Origin: Isoetes taiwanensis | Taxonomy: Eukaryota > Streptophyta > Lycopodiopsida > Isoetales > Isoetaceae | DNA: 64,000 nucleotides | Reading direction: 5' to 3' | NCBI GenBank assembly: GCA_021234155.1 | Contig: JAJEKV010000086.1 | Coordinates: 370,001 to 434,000, forward strand | Part shown: positions 11,898-24,330 of the stretch, piece after piece | How positions within the stretch are numbered: the stretch's first letter is position 1 | How the letters are laid out: each line of letters opens with the position of its first letter | Program-made: the position numbers and the translations under genes | The notes under the pieces: generated by a model | What the model was told of the DNA's origin: nothing | Database searches by the model: none | The model's input: only the letters and a program-made list of their open reading frames with translations

Positions 11898-12183
11898 GTA
11901 GTCATTCTACGGTGATGTTCCAGGATAATATACGATATAAATACGTAGATTATACTGCCACATCGCTAGTACATGTCAAGTATGACGGCATGTACACGAC
12001 CTCCGCAAGGGGTTGTACCATGGAGCACAACCATTGAAACCTATTATACATGTGAATGTAACCCCATGTTGCCATGTGGCAATACCCTAATGGGCCCTAT
12101 GGCCCATTAGATTCCAACCCTAAAAGCGTGGAGCTAAAAGAGGCAAGAACCTTCGGATGATGATCCTAGATTCGCCACATAAA

Positions 12184-12558
12184 TTCCCAATTAATGTAGT
12201 CTATGCATTGGACCCGCCTGTCTGTGGGTGGCGAGGCTAGACCAGCCAAGGAATGCTTGTCCGGCTATAATCGATCGCCTGACATGTAACGTCTACTGGG
12301 GAAGGCATAATAACTTGCGACTGTGTGTGGGCAAGGTATGGGCTCAACACTTGCTAGGTGATGTGTCACCTCAGTGGGGTTCAAGTCATGTACGAGTATG
12401 AGAAACCATGGCTCCCTGGCTCGCCTGTAGTTGGCATGGAACTTCTGGAGGGGAGTGATCTCCTCTTGCTTCGTCGGGACTGGGAAGATGCAGCCCAGGA
12501 GTAGCCCCTTTGGCTACACCCCTGGTAGGCTATGGTCAAGTTCCAAGACTTATCAGCT
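12184..12558 (+). repeat. Right arm of ~375-bp inverted repeat
   Basis: Partner of 10389-10766 in opposite orientation. The spacer of about 1.4 kb holds a SINE and the protease relic. The arms could be two independent insertions of one repeat family or the ends of a foldback element; no target-site duplication was identified. Confidence 0.7.
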
Positions 12559-12559
12559 T

Positions 12560-14790
12560 ATCTGCAAAGTATGCACAAGAGGGGCGGATGGAATGGACTA
12601 CCTAACGGCCATGTTCTTAAGCTAGCCAAATCCATTTGCCATAAATTTTGTCTACATTGACTCATGGAAATCCAAGCCATCAGTCGATCTCCATGAGTCC
12701 GAGCCTGGATAGGATTCCCCTTGTTGATATTATTATTGTATATTTTATGCTATGATATTGTTATGGTGATTCCACCCTTCGAGATAGTTGTATATGTGCG
12801 ATGATATTATGTGCTTATGTTTATCCGCTTTCGTAGCTAGGTCGATTCCGAGGCAGATAGGATGAATGACATATCTAATCTTCTCATGTCGGATTCTTGC
12901 TCACCATCAAGAGTCTGAAGTCAAATAGACGGCCTCATGTTGGCAAGCTTGTGCTGACAGGAGGGAACCTCTTGTTCATATACAGTCAAGGCATCGTATA
13001 TGAGCAAGGAGCATCACAATGGTATGAGAGCTATGATCTTGGTTGGCCAAGATCGAGCAATGACCATCTCCCAGTAGTACTAACAATCTTTGATATTCAG
13101 TCTTGGAGCTAAAATCATAAGCAAGAGCCGTGAGTAATGGATTTTTTTTTCTATGTTAGAATAAGGAGCTAGCTGAGGGTAGTTAGCAATTACATAAGAA
13201 ATTTTCAAGAAAACTTAAAATTCGGGCCAAAAAGGGCTAGCTAGGAGTGGTTAGCATTTACATAAGAAATTTTCAAAGAAACTTAAAATCTAGGCCAAAA
13301 TTGACTCGACCACTCGCACCATGTGCAGGGACCACATCAGGATAATCCTAATGGCCTCCTGTATGCGGGGTGGACCAAGTTTTACCCTAATGGATAATAT
13401 AAAAATTAAATCTGATTACATTTTCAAATGCTTTTTATAGATATAGATAGATATAGATAGTATAGAAACTTGATTGGAAAAAAAAGTCTTAATAAAAAAT
13501 AATATGATTGTCAGAGCAACCATCGTTTAATATGTAAGTCACCAAAAATAAGATGGCATTTGCAAGAAGAAAAAATCAAGCCAAGAAAAAGAGCAAGCAA
13601 CAAACAGCAGAGGGTCACAGCAAAGCTTCTGCGGCCAAGAGAACAACATAGGGCCTATGCAAAGAGATTAGCCTATGTTTGCTACCGGATTCAAAATCCG
13701 CAAGGCAGGGCAAGTTATGTTTAATTGGCTTGGCGTGTGCACGATTTTCTACTAGGTCTGGGTCGAGACTTACCTAGGGTCTAGGGTCATGAACTAGGTT
13801 TTAGGAGCGTTGTCACCAATGTCCATGGCGTTGAGGAATACAAGAGACTCCTAGATTGCCGATTAAGATACAAAAAAGAAAACACTTCTTCAACTCCAGT
13901 ATATCCAAGCAATGTACCTTATAAGAACGATGATGCATTCTATTATGTATCTAAGAGGTCAATCAGGAGTTTAGTGATACGGTTCATGTATATTTGGATT
14001 GTTGTAACAACACAATCATAGAACCCACAATAAAATAATAGAACATTGGACTAAAGAAAATTTATTCATGCACAATTGATACGGCAGCACCATTAACCAC
14101 CCAACCGTATCCACTGGGTTATGGCAAAATACAAGTGCTATGGCAAATACAAAGCTTTGGCATCTGGCTTATTGGCCCTCCAGGCTAGTCTCACTACTCC
14201 AAGTAGCCACACATCAGAAAGCAATAGCAAATCTGTAATGTCGCTGTAGTAGTAATGTTGTCACGTTTTTGGCCATTGTTCCCTCATACAGATGAACTAC
14301 GAGATCTGCCACCTCAATTCGGAAACTAGACTCCAAGCCGGTTTCAATGAGGTAAATGTGACCTCAATTGGAGCTCTAGTTGCCGACATATCTCTAACTG
14401 AAGTTTAGGTTCTATCTCTCCACGACTTTAGCCTTTTTTAGCAGGCAGTTGCCTTTTATATCAAAATAGCTCCTTGCCTTTAATTAGATTATATGACTTA
14501 TCATATGGAATATTATCTATGGGCTGCTCCCTCAACGAATAATCATCCCAATGATAGTGCCTCGAACCCTTCCATAAATATCAATAGTTCTTATAACTGT
14601 GCTAGATGTTTCCCTTGATTTTGATGTTATAGCTCAGCCCCTTTATATTATTAGGTGACTTAGGAATAACATTTACATAATTTTTGCCATATTCCAATAA
14701 CCCATTCGTCGTGGACCACTCCCTCGTGCTTGCTCCATATCATTTAGATTCAAAGGCATATCCTGTGTAGGTGCCACAGATTGTAGATGT
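12560..14790. other. Gene-free stretch with small tandem repeats
   Basis: No gene recognised. It contains a 68-bp tandem duplication (13168-13235 and 13236-13303, both starting GCTAGCT and containing ACATAAGAAATTTTCAA) and a short GATATA-type microsatellite at about 13436-13467. Candidate open frames here are short and lack family signatures. Confidence 0.5.
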
Positions 14791-15227
14791 AGATCTATTC
14801 TGGGTGATAACATCAAATTTACAGTTTTGAAATTCAACGGCCAGAATGTGACATTTGTTTATAAGTGGGTCATGGATTGTAAAATGGATGGCAGGACATA
14901 CAGATAACAGAATTAAAATAATCCCGAATGTGAGCAGGTCTACAAAGAACAATAAAATGGGTCAAGCTTCGCGTTTCAAGCTGGTTATCCCCTTCAGATT
15001 TGATATTTCTGAAGTCGAAGCTCATGTTCGTGTTCATATGTAGCTGGAAATTGCATGTGCTCAAACACACATGGCCAATTCCCCCTTGCAAAGGCATTCT
15101 GAGTTTAGCATGGATGATCTTATGTCAGACATCTTGTTTTCTGATGGTACTGTGCAGGAATTTATGAGTTAGAGTGACCTTATTCGACCAGATTTGTTGG
15201 GTAGCATTTTCCAGCTTAAATTTATAG

Positions 15228-15520
15228 CTTGATTAACAATGTGACAGTTATAACACCATAGACTGTTGTTCAAAATGCTTTTACTACAAGTTCAGTGGAG
15301 TTTATATTTCAGATTTTCCTGCTGTACTGGAACTGGAATTGATGGCACCAATGCTAGCTATGCATAGGATAAGGGTACCAAAGTTATAGAGATTCCTTAT
15401 AGGGCTAATGTTCGGCTGCTTATGCAAAACACTACTCTGCAGAACGAGGCCCATCCTTTCCATTTGCATGGGTCTGATTTCTGGAATTGTGGGCACCATG
15501 TGAACACTTCAGAGCCATAG
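15228..15520 (+). pseudogene. Laccase (multicopper oxidase) C-terminal fragment
   Basis: Broken frames read in order 'INNVTVITP', 'YKFSGVYISDFPAV', 'GTGIDGTNASYA', 'GTKVIEIPYRANVRLLMQNT' and 'EAHPFHLHGSDFW'. This matches plant laccases across the SINN.(S/T)F segment to the third cupredoxin domain. HPFHLHG is the copper-binding motif shared by type 1 and type 3 centres. At least two in-frame stops and a frame change are present, and the rest of the gene is absent. Family assignment rests on the HxHLHG context. In life laccases are secreted cell-wall oxidases of phenolics. The fragment ends about 80 bp before an LTR-like edge. Confidence 0.7.
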
Positions 15521-15589
15521 CTATGCACAAATTTTTTTCTCAAATGAACAACAGCTTCTTTTTATTTTACAAACCTGCTAGTCATTAGG

Positions 15590-15850
15590 GGGGATGTTGG
15601 AATATTCCATATTCACTTAATATGCATGCACATACATCCTATGATCACTCACATGCACGTACATGCACATTGATGACTAGATAGGCTGACATCATATTGT
15701 CTCACCTGGATATATACCTGAGTCACGCATCACCTTAGATAACTTTTAGGCAGTTCACTCTAGAGCCAGAAAGGCTGGTGCTTGCTTTTTGTACATTTTG
15801 CTTTCTATCTTTATATAAAGACTACTGGAGTTTTTTGCTTATTACTGCTA
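15590..15850 (+). mobile_element. Possible LTR edge (PPT plus TGTTGGAATATTCC)
   Basis: A purine run AGGGGGGA is followed directly by TGTTGGAATATTCCA at about 15599, the usual look of a polypurine tract and LTR start in plant LTR elements. A TATATAAAG box follows near 15816. No matching second LTR or CA end is visible, and the sequence passes straight into a LINE 3' end at 15850. A solo or truncated LTR is possible; it could also be LINE 3'-UTR sequence. Confidence 0.35.
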
Positions 15851-15985
15851 AGGTTTTTCCCTCGAAAACCCTTCGAGCGGGGGTTTTTTGGTCCTAGACA
15901 GTAATACGTCTACTGTGCTCTTTTTTCTTTGGGTCCTATAGGCCAATTAGTTTTTGTGAATGGTAAAAACTCATTCAATTCAATT
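15850..15985 (+). mobile_element. LINE 3' end with (ATTCA)n tail
   Basis: Carries the same GGTTTTTCCC / AAACCC / GGGGGTTTTTT block, 'TTTGGGTCCTATAGGCC' and 'GTGAATGGTAAAAACTC' as the other LINE tails in the window, ending in ATTCA units rather than ATTCT. The tail unit therefore varies between copies while the preceding core is conserved. Confidence 0.65.
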
Positions 15986-16099
15986 CAAATTTTAACAATA
16001 GCATTTCCGATCAGTTTTTCTATAGTTTTTCCTAACAACTTCCCAAGTTGCATTGCCAAAAAATGCGCAGCCATGTAAGAGCAGAGAAAGTTGCTAATG

Positions 16100-16840
16100 C
16101 TAGAGATTACGTGTAAGTTTCAAAAATGATTCCAATGAAGAACTGTCAGAAGCTGCATCAATGTTTTCCTTGCACACTTGGCAAATAACTCTGTATCTGA
16201 TACTTAGATCAACAGGATCATCACTCATTATCAAAGCTACAGTCTTTTCAAACTCTTGATGGTCTGCAATACCATTTGAAGTCTTTTTATCATCTCCTTC
16301 TTACTGGTTTTTTATTTACACTTGAAGATGGAGAACAAATGAGAAATTCTCCCTGGCTATATTTACAACATCTGCAACATATTCTATTTTTATAGAGAAT
16401 GATCTCTTCATCAATTTCCTTAGCCACCATTTTAGCTCTGAAACCTTCCCATGCTCTCCTTTGGTGTGATTGGAGCAGAAAAGTTTCCACATCATTCCAA
16501 TGTGTATCTCATGCAAATACCTTCCTATAAAATAGAATGGCCGGACATCTTTGAATTGGGATGCAGCTCCATCTGAAAATACCTGCTTTTTTGGATGCCT
16601 ACCCTGTTCTTTCATAAATTCATGATGCATCATAAATGCATGCTGGACGAGTAATGTGTTATGTTTCGTATCATCAGATATATAGTAATGAGTGTTTTTT
16701 ATGACCTCTTCCAAATAGTATGTGATATAATGGTGATCTGTTTGCTTGTCCAGTAGAATTTGATCCTGCGATTGACCAGTGAAGTTCTCCGCAAAGTTTT
16801 CTACAGATACAACAACTCCAAAAGGGAGGTTATCTGACAT
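16100..16840 (-). pseudogene. Transposase-like protein fragment (SDGAASQFK / HGK motifs)
   Basis: A 174-residue open frame (16840-16316) contains 'VFSDGAASQFKDVRPFYFIG' about 110 residues in and 'HTKGEHGKVSELKWWLR' about 40 residues later. A motif order of Ser-Asp-Gly...Gln-Phe-Lys, then His-Gly-Lys, recurs in DDE-transposase-like proteins of mobile elements, where the Asp is a candidate catalytic residue; the precise superfamily is not established here. The same frame continues beyond two stops to 16100 with coding-like sequence ('SIRYRVICQVCKENIDAAS'), so the C-terminus is cut by stops or a miscalled segment. No start context or terminal inverted repeats were found. Confidence 0.5.
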
Positions 16841-16849
16841 ATTGCTAAA

Positions 16850-19800
16850 CTACATTACTTGCCATTTGTGCCTAAAGCTATGCAAAGGAAACTTTGCTAA
16901 TCTATAAATCAATATGTGCATAAAAGACGCTGGAGTACTTTTTCGGGTTTTCCCACTTATCTTTACCTCCTTCCTCATAATTCCAATATTCTCAACTTAC
17001 AGATCATTCTTCTGCCAACTCTAGAGGACATACAGGTAGCCGAGACACACCTCACTTCTCACAATCTCCATAAATGTTATCTTTCTTGTAGAATTCTTGA
17101 TTCTGTTCTTTAGAACATAGTACAGATTGCTAGAATTGAGTGGTTGACTTATACTTTATAGTCTTGGCAGCACAAAGTTGGCCTATAGATTAGCGTATCT
17201 CACATGCACAATTGCAATATTCTACATGCATGTTCCTAGATGAATTTAAGCTATCCAAGAGCATTTGCAGTCTCACATGATGAATGCCGAATATTTGAAT
17301 GAGATATTAGCAACTTGAAGGAAAGCGTATTTTCAGACTGGATGGAGCAAGCAGACTTGGATCGGTTTTTTAATGCATGTTTTGTACCAGAATATGGTGA
17401 GATTTTTGCACTTTTGGGTTCTTTTGCAATATAATCTATCGTGTTTACTCATTTGCTCTAGTTTCTTGCAGCATAAGATCGCTCGTGAGGTTTTTGCCCA
17501 TTGTCTAGGCACCCTTTTCTATCTGCTCGAGCTGATGTAATTGTCTTCTCTTCAAGTCCAGACACAGAAAGAATAATGTTTTGAAAATACTTTTGTTCTC
17601 ATAAAGAATAGGGGGAAGAGAAGGCTTTGCTCCCAGGTCCTGCCAGAAAAAACACAGGATTTGTTTTTCTAGGTCTTTTTTCCCTTTGCCCAAGGTTGAA
17701 GGACTTGGAATTTTACCTGCCAGTGTCCCAAACTGAATCTAATTTCTATCTTCTAATAGCATCTATTCAATGTATGACAGACATGACTAAATAAACTTTT
17801 TCCCAATGCATGGTTGCATTTTCATGTTTGAATGATGAATAGTACATGTTCTTTACGTTACACTTATGCATCTTATATAGCCTGCAGTTAATGAATAGTC
17901 TTAGTTGCATTTACCGATGCATTATACTAAATTATGCAATAAGGGCACCAAATGTATATAACTAAGTAAATGGGTGCCGAATGATGTTGGATGACGCCGA
18001 CATTCAAATCAAGCTCAACTTTCTAGAATCTAAGTTATTGCATGAGATATGAAGAATACGACATTTGAAAAATACCAAAAGAATGAACATATGATAAGCA
18101 TCTTTATTAGCGTTGCATTGAAGGGTGGTCTTTTTAGATGATTTTAAGGTGACGTGGCATTATTATGCATTAAGGTATATTCATGTCTAATTTTAAATCT
18201 TTGTCAATGTTGGTCCACATGGATATAGTTGTAAGGTCGCAAATAACTCTTAAATATTTAATTAGATTACATTGAAGATTTTGATGTACCCCAGAACATA
18301 AGAATAGCATGCACTGATTCTGAAATATTATCATCCAATTATGGGCATCATGTACTGTATCAGAATTGTGATTGCATGCATTTTGATTGCCCTTGAAATT
18401 TTATTGTGTAATTCAGGAATTTAGCTCAGCAAAATAGTTTGTTGCTTCTACATTGCGAACAACCTTTGTGTCTCCAGAATTGGAAACAATATTTGTAGTA
18501 ACCAAAGAACATTTGTAGTAACATTAGTAAAAATATAGCAGTACAAATATATCTTGACAGAATGTCCCAGCTAATTGGAATGAACTCAAGATTGCAGGGT
18601 CATCTTGCAAATAAAAGGGAGCAGTAAATTATATTATACAGATTATGCCTATTGGAGAGCTATTGCATAGAAGATTATGCCCCATTGGAGCGCTATAGCA
18701 TATTTTTAATCCTGAAGTAGCATAACTGTAAAGGATGGCCTAGATATCAACACTATTTTTTTAGTTTAGAAACAATTGAACTTTCATGCATATGTAATCT
18801 ATGCGCATGGCTTGTTTCATGCATGTATAGGACTAGTATTTAACACAAAATCACAACAATGAACTGAATGAAGATTTTGATGGTGACAGAGGCGTGCCAT
18901 TCTGTTTCTTGTTACCACGTTTGTCCACATCAGCTACAGTAACATATAAAACCATCTCATCTTGTTGCTTTCAAATCAAATAATAAAAATTATATTTTAC
19001 ATGTATTATACATTGGACATATTTTTGTGACCGCTACAATTGGGAGAGAAGATTGCAGAAGCGATATGATTAGGATATAGAAGTGAAACAAATAGCACCA
19101 TCAAGTATCTAGTTCTTGCCCTGGTGGGCATGCAAATGATAGATATCTATATCATTATAGAATATAGCATGACCATATGGCATCTGTCGGCATTAATGCC
19201 TCTTGAAATTGAATCCATGGATTCACATAAATAAACCTATCCAATCTATTGATTTGCCTTTCTTTAATCAAGGCTCCAAACCAAGCAAAGGTGTCTATAT
19301 ATCAAATAAAAACTATAGATTTTGATAGACGTTTAATCAAAAAAGATAGACTTACCTTGCAACAAATGCCTCCGAAGAATTTCATCCTGATAAACTATTG
19401 CTCTGTTTGTTAGATTTGTCTGAGATATGCTTCATATTCCAGGTTATAGTTGAATGGATGACACATAGCGAGAAATGCTAAACTTATGTTAGTAGAGATC
19501 ACAGCAATAGAGAAATCAGGTGAAAATACAAAGAAATTAATAAGGCAACATAGAATTAAAAAGAAAGTGTAGAATCTCAACACTAAAACCAATCAATTCT
19601 AGACAGACATATGACCTACAAATAGGTTAAAAATTAATGCATTTGAATGCTATTAAAATCTTCAAACGTAAGGAATACCATTCCATTGTCCATAGGGAAT
19701 ACTATCCCATTGTCCATCAAGGCTAACTTACCTTGTAGATGAAATAAAGAATAATTGCAACTTGTTCTGCGCAGATAGAAATAACATCAGCAATACCCTA

Positions 19801-22580
19801 CGAAGTAAGAGGGTAAGAAGCACCAAATAGAAACTTTCAGTCAACAATAATATCTTTTCTTAGAACTATTGAGAATGTTTGCAGTCCACGCACATGCATA
19901 ATGCCATTACATGCCCTCAAGGTTGTAATTACAGCATTAAATGAGCGGAAATATCCAAGAAAAACTATAAAAAAGTATAAAGAAGGATGGGTCCCTTTTA
20001 GGAGGTCACAGAGGTTTTGATTCAATTGATAAATATATTATTGAGATGGTTCAAAGCTTTTGGAACACAAATACAAGAGTCTCCCCTAATATAAAGGATG
20101 TGAAGTTGAGAAGACTAGAAAGAAATGTGAAGGAGGAGCATGGAACACATTATTTGAAGGATAGTTCAGGTGCAAATCATCTTTTCTTGATGTATTAAAT
20201 TAAAATTATAATGACTAAAGTTTTTGTGTGATGGGCATTACTTGTACATGTAGCTTATATAGATGTAGTTGGTGTTGCAACTAATGTTGCAAGTATAGTT
20301 ATTATATACAACTTAGATATTGAAGATATAGTTGATATTCATAAGTTGAGATTCAACTAGATAGACTGCAGTTGTTGTTGCAGCTAGTGTTTGAGCTATG
20401 GCCATCCATTAAATAGTCCATGATTCTGATTTGTGTTGATTCAAATTAGATAGTTAGACTACCGGCTAGTTCGAGTTATGTCGGTGTTGCGGCAAGTATT
20501 TTTTAGTTACAATTGTAGTTGGTCTTTTCGTTATGGCCATTAGTTGAAGAAAGTTAGTTTGTGATTTGTCTTTGCTCTTGTCATAATCGATTCTGATGGC
20601 AAATTATAGTTGTAGTTAGAGTTGAGTTACATGTTCATGTATGGTTGTTATTTCACATGTTACTCACATATTTCTTGATTATATTTTGCAGTCAAAGATA
20701 TTCACTAAATCCAAAGAGTAGTACCTACAAATTACATTTGAAAAACTAAAACACCATGGTATGTAATAAAATTGGAACAGTTCAACTCATGTTGAAACCT
20801 TTGGGAAATATAATTAATACTCCTCTCGTGCACTTCAAAGAAATGAAAAACCTGTAGCAAAGAAACACAAAAGCAGATGTATTAATCATAAATCATTAGC
20901 AGAGAAGACCAGAGGCAAGAAAACAAAATCTGAGAAGGGCAAAGGCGTGCCAAAAAGCTACAGGAGCGGAAAAATCTTGCCCGATGTTCATTAGAAATTC
21001 AGCTTTATATGACACAGTTATTAAAATTGAGAGGAAGACGGAAGATGCATCCAAATTTACTGCCCGAGGCAGATAAAATATGTGCCCTTTAAACGTGGCT
21101 AACAGGCATTTAAACCGAGAAGGGAAACTTGAACAACTGCACTTGAACAACTGCAAATCTCTGATTACCTAGAAAGCACTCCAACGATACTACTACCAAA
21201 ATGGCCGCAACAGGATAGTTGGAAAACCAAAGCAAAACTCTAACTCGCCTCCGGATCGATTCAAAGGGTGCTCTACATGGGTCAAAGTTGCATTGCCGGA
21301 TTGGGAATGAAGAAAGGCTCAAATGACTCCGCTTCCATCAATCTATATCCTATTTGTTCTATTGAAGACTCTAAAACATGGCATCGGCCCTGGTTTTCAT
21401 AATCAAATCGGCCATAGCCAAATAACCTAAAAAAGGTCATGGCTGTGCAGTTGCTCCTGCTCACGCCGAACTCCCTGTGCCTTGAACCCTAATCGAGATA
21501 GCCACTGAACCACATCAAAGCTCAACCATTAAATGGAATGATCCAATCTCAGCCTTTGGATTTAGGGCTGGGTCCAACACTTACTATATATAATATAGGA
21601 TAGAATATCAAGCAAGATATATTCATATCACAAGAAATGCTAATGTTATAGATTGTATTGGATGTGTCAAGCGGATTTTTAGAGCTTTTGATTTAAAAAA
21701 AATAAAAAAAATACATAGTGTTATATCTTGAACTAAAGATATTCTTATTTTTTCTCTTGTAAGTCGTACGATTTAATAGGTTTGAAGAGTCCGTTAAAAC
21801 CCCTATTTTCTTGATAAGTTTGGTGGGATGCGTAAAACACTCAGTTAGCTCTTCTTTGTGCCAAAGAAGACTAACTTCTTGTACTAGAAGTATGAAAAAT
21901 GTCATGAAGAATGGTGGTCGAGGGGACCGGCCACACCTTTTTGTTTGGGCGTGATTTTGACCGAATTTTTGGCAAATCCTAGTCAACATAGAAGAATTGC
22001 ACTCTAAAGGTCTAAACGAGCTGGGGAGGAGGGGGAGATCAAGGGTCCAGATCCATTTGTGTTTGTTGTTACAATTTAACGGCTTTGATCAAATTGTGTT
22101 TATTGTTAAAGATGAGGACAAAAGTTGTTAAAAAGGAGAAAAAATTCAAAATAGGTAGTATTGATGAGGTGTAAAAATGAAGGGTCTAGATCATGACAAG
22201 TGGGTGGTCGAGATTAATGTAAAAATCTATAAATATCTTGAGGGGACTTATTCTCCTCCTCTTTAGGCTCTTGGATTTCCATGGCGAAAGGGTAGTGGCA
22301 GGTCCTAGGAAGAGAAGTGAGAGACCTCTTTCCCCATGTGAAGATTCCTTGAAGCTTTGTATTACCTTATTCTTGAATAAAGTAGTGCACCCATTTATTT
22401 TCCATATCTTTTTCATTTTCTACATTTTCTATTTTCCATCTTGCCCTGCATGAGATGCTGAGCACGAGCTCGGTACGGAGGTTGGGCTTATACATTCAAG
22501 AAATCAGCTCGGTCCTCAGGCACTTACCTGATACATGTACATATTTCTGTCTCTATTTATATTTGTACCGTTTGACAGCA
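16850..22580. other. Long AT-rich stretch without a supportable gene
   Basis: Only short frames without recognisable domains are present. A possible promoter-like area on the minus strand lies near 21480-21600 (TATATATAATATA, then 'attagggttcaaggcac'), with frames to about 20900 that do not join into a protein. A LTR-like polyadenylation region (cttgaataaag) appears near 22370. Nothing firmer can be said. Confidence 0.4.
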
Positions 22581-22587
22581 AACCTAT

Positions 22588-22820
22588 TCCTGTCACGGTT
22601 TTTCCCCCAAACAACCCCTTAGGATGGGAGGGGGTTTTTTAACTTTCCCAAACCCGATAATATGCTTCTTTGCACCTCTGTTTGGGTCCCATAAATAGCC
22701 CGGTCTCCGTGGATGATAAAAACTCTATTCTATTCTATTCTATTCTATTCTATTCTATTCTATTCTATTCTATTCTATTCTATTCTATTCTATTCTATTC
22801 TATTCTATTCTATTCTATTC
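22588..22820 (+). mobile_element. LINE 3' end with long (TATTC)n tail
   Basis: The conserved LINE 3' block (GGTTTTTCCCCC, AACCCC, GGGGGTTTTTT, 'TTTGGGTCCCATAAATAGCC', 'GTGGATGATAAAAACTC') runs straight into about 17 TATTC units (22736-22820). It is the longest tail of the plus-strand copies. The repetitive FYSIL open frame over it is an artefact of the repeat. Confidence 0.75.
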
Positions 22821-23099
22821 CTATTATTATCTTATTGATTGTCCTTCCCAAAATTTCATCCATTTTTTACATTGTTTTTTTGCCCTTGAGCAACATCAAC
22901 TTTTGATCTAAATCTTTGAGGTTGAATGATGGGGATATGGGGAATATCACCATTTAATTTTTAAGGCTTAAGGACTCCCCACCTCTACCACTATTTAGAA
23001 TTCTAACTATCACTAAGTTAGCCTGGTTTAGCCATACTAGAACTGTAAACTGACTCTGCCACACATGTGTGCACTTAGACTCTAAGATTCTAGGACAGT

Positions 23100-23290
23100 C
23101 ACACTTGCTATTGTGACAACCATACGGATATTCGTATCATACAAACATTATACTCGTATATGCAAAAGATGGTCGTCACACGGATGCAAAAGGGTAGTTG
23201 CACAAGATAGGGTTTGAACTCGATGTCCCAGGCTTCTAGTTTAACCAAATGACTCCAAAAGTATTTGGATGAGGCCAAACACTCAGGCGC
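23100..23290 (-). mobile_element. tRNA-derived SINE with hairpin tail, copy 2
   Basis: On the minus strand: an A-box-like 'GAGTCATTTGGTTAAACT', a B-box-like 'GAGTTCAAACCCT', then 'TGTGCAACTACC' and 'CCGTGTGACGACCATCTTTTG', matching copy 1 (11056-11190). The tail stem pairs GTGACGACCAT with ATGGTTGTCAC with one non-Watson-Crick position, around a longer loop than in copy 1. Confidence 0.6.
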
Positions 23291-23729
23291 ATCTGCTTCT
23301 GTAGGTTTTATCATCAGAGAGATTTGCACGCAAAATCCTCATTTATTCATTTATTATACATAACACATATATAAGAGAGTTCTCCTCAAAGGCAAAGCTA
23401 GACATGTATGTGGCTGCCCCTATTTCTATATTAAGGTTTCTATGTATGTGGCTGATTGACCAATGGATAGTTTAGGCAACCAACATTATCAAGCCATCAA
23501 CATAGACTACCCTTGCAAATCAACTATGGTTGATCAAATCCCTTTGGTTATCTCATGTCGATCTCTTCATCAAGAAATCCATTTAAGAAAGCAAGGGTTG
23601 CAAGAGCTAAATTGAAATCAATTTTTCCACTAATGAAAATGTCTCATCCAAATCTATCTCATGCTATTGCAAAGAAATGTCATGCATCATATATATCATG
23701 GAACATATCAGGGAATAAATTACTAATCG

Positions 23730-24330
23730 CATATTTCTTATTAGCCAGAATGACTTTAGCTAAACTTGCTCGATATTAATCCCAAAACTTTCTATGGTTT
23801 AGCTAAACTCTACACATTTTTCCTCTCGTACTTTCTAGTGTTTAGCTAAACTAACCCAAACATCAACCCAAAAATTTCTATGGTATGGCCAATAGAAAAT
23901 ATTAAGCCAAATTACTATGCTTCTTTTCAATATATTCCACTTATTTTAGTCATTTTCTTTGTGAAAACATTCTAAAATAATGCTAACTAGCAATGTCTAG
24001 GACTCAAATTTTTTCATAATGCTAGAAACTAAACTACTAGTCATATATTTCATATAAACTAGAATGATGTTAGCTAAACTAGCCCGAAATTCGTTCTAAA
24101 AGTTTCTATTGTTTAGCTAAACAGTACAAAATTTCACTCTCTTACTTTCTAGCGTTTGGCTAAAGAGCTCCAGGGTTGGTGCAATCCCGAAAAAAGTTAA
24201 GCTAAAATTATTATTTTTTTTCTAATTTTTTCCATTTATTTTAGCCAATTTTTTTTGAAAATGTGCTAAAAAATCGCCAAATTGCTAAGATTAGCCCTTA
24301 AATTATTCCATGGAACATATGTCATATATG
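23730..24330. repeat. Tandem duplication (~312 bp) with iterated GTTTAGCTAAAC palindromes
   Basis: Two diverged units begin at about 23730 ('CATATTTCTTATTAGCCAGAATGA') and 24042 ('CATATATTTCATATAAACTA...'). Each carries 'TTAGCTAAAC', 'TTTCTAT(G)GTTTAGCTAAAC' and 'ACTTTCTAG(Y)GTTT(R)GCTAAA'. The exact palindrome GTTTAGCTAAAC occurs at 23797-23808, 23840-23851 and 24111-24122. A third partial unit start (ATGGAACATAT) is seen near 24310. Confidence 0.65.

Noticed and set aside
22670-22906. Open frame encoding repeated FYSIL peptides
   Set aside because: It is a translation of the (TATTC)n tail of a LINE 3' end, not a gene.
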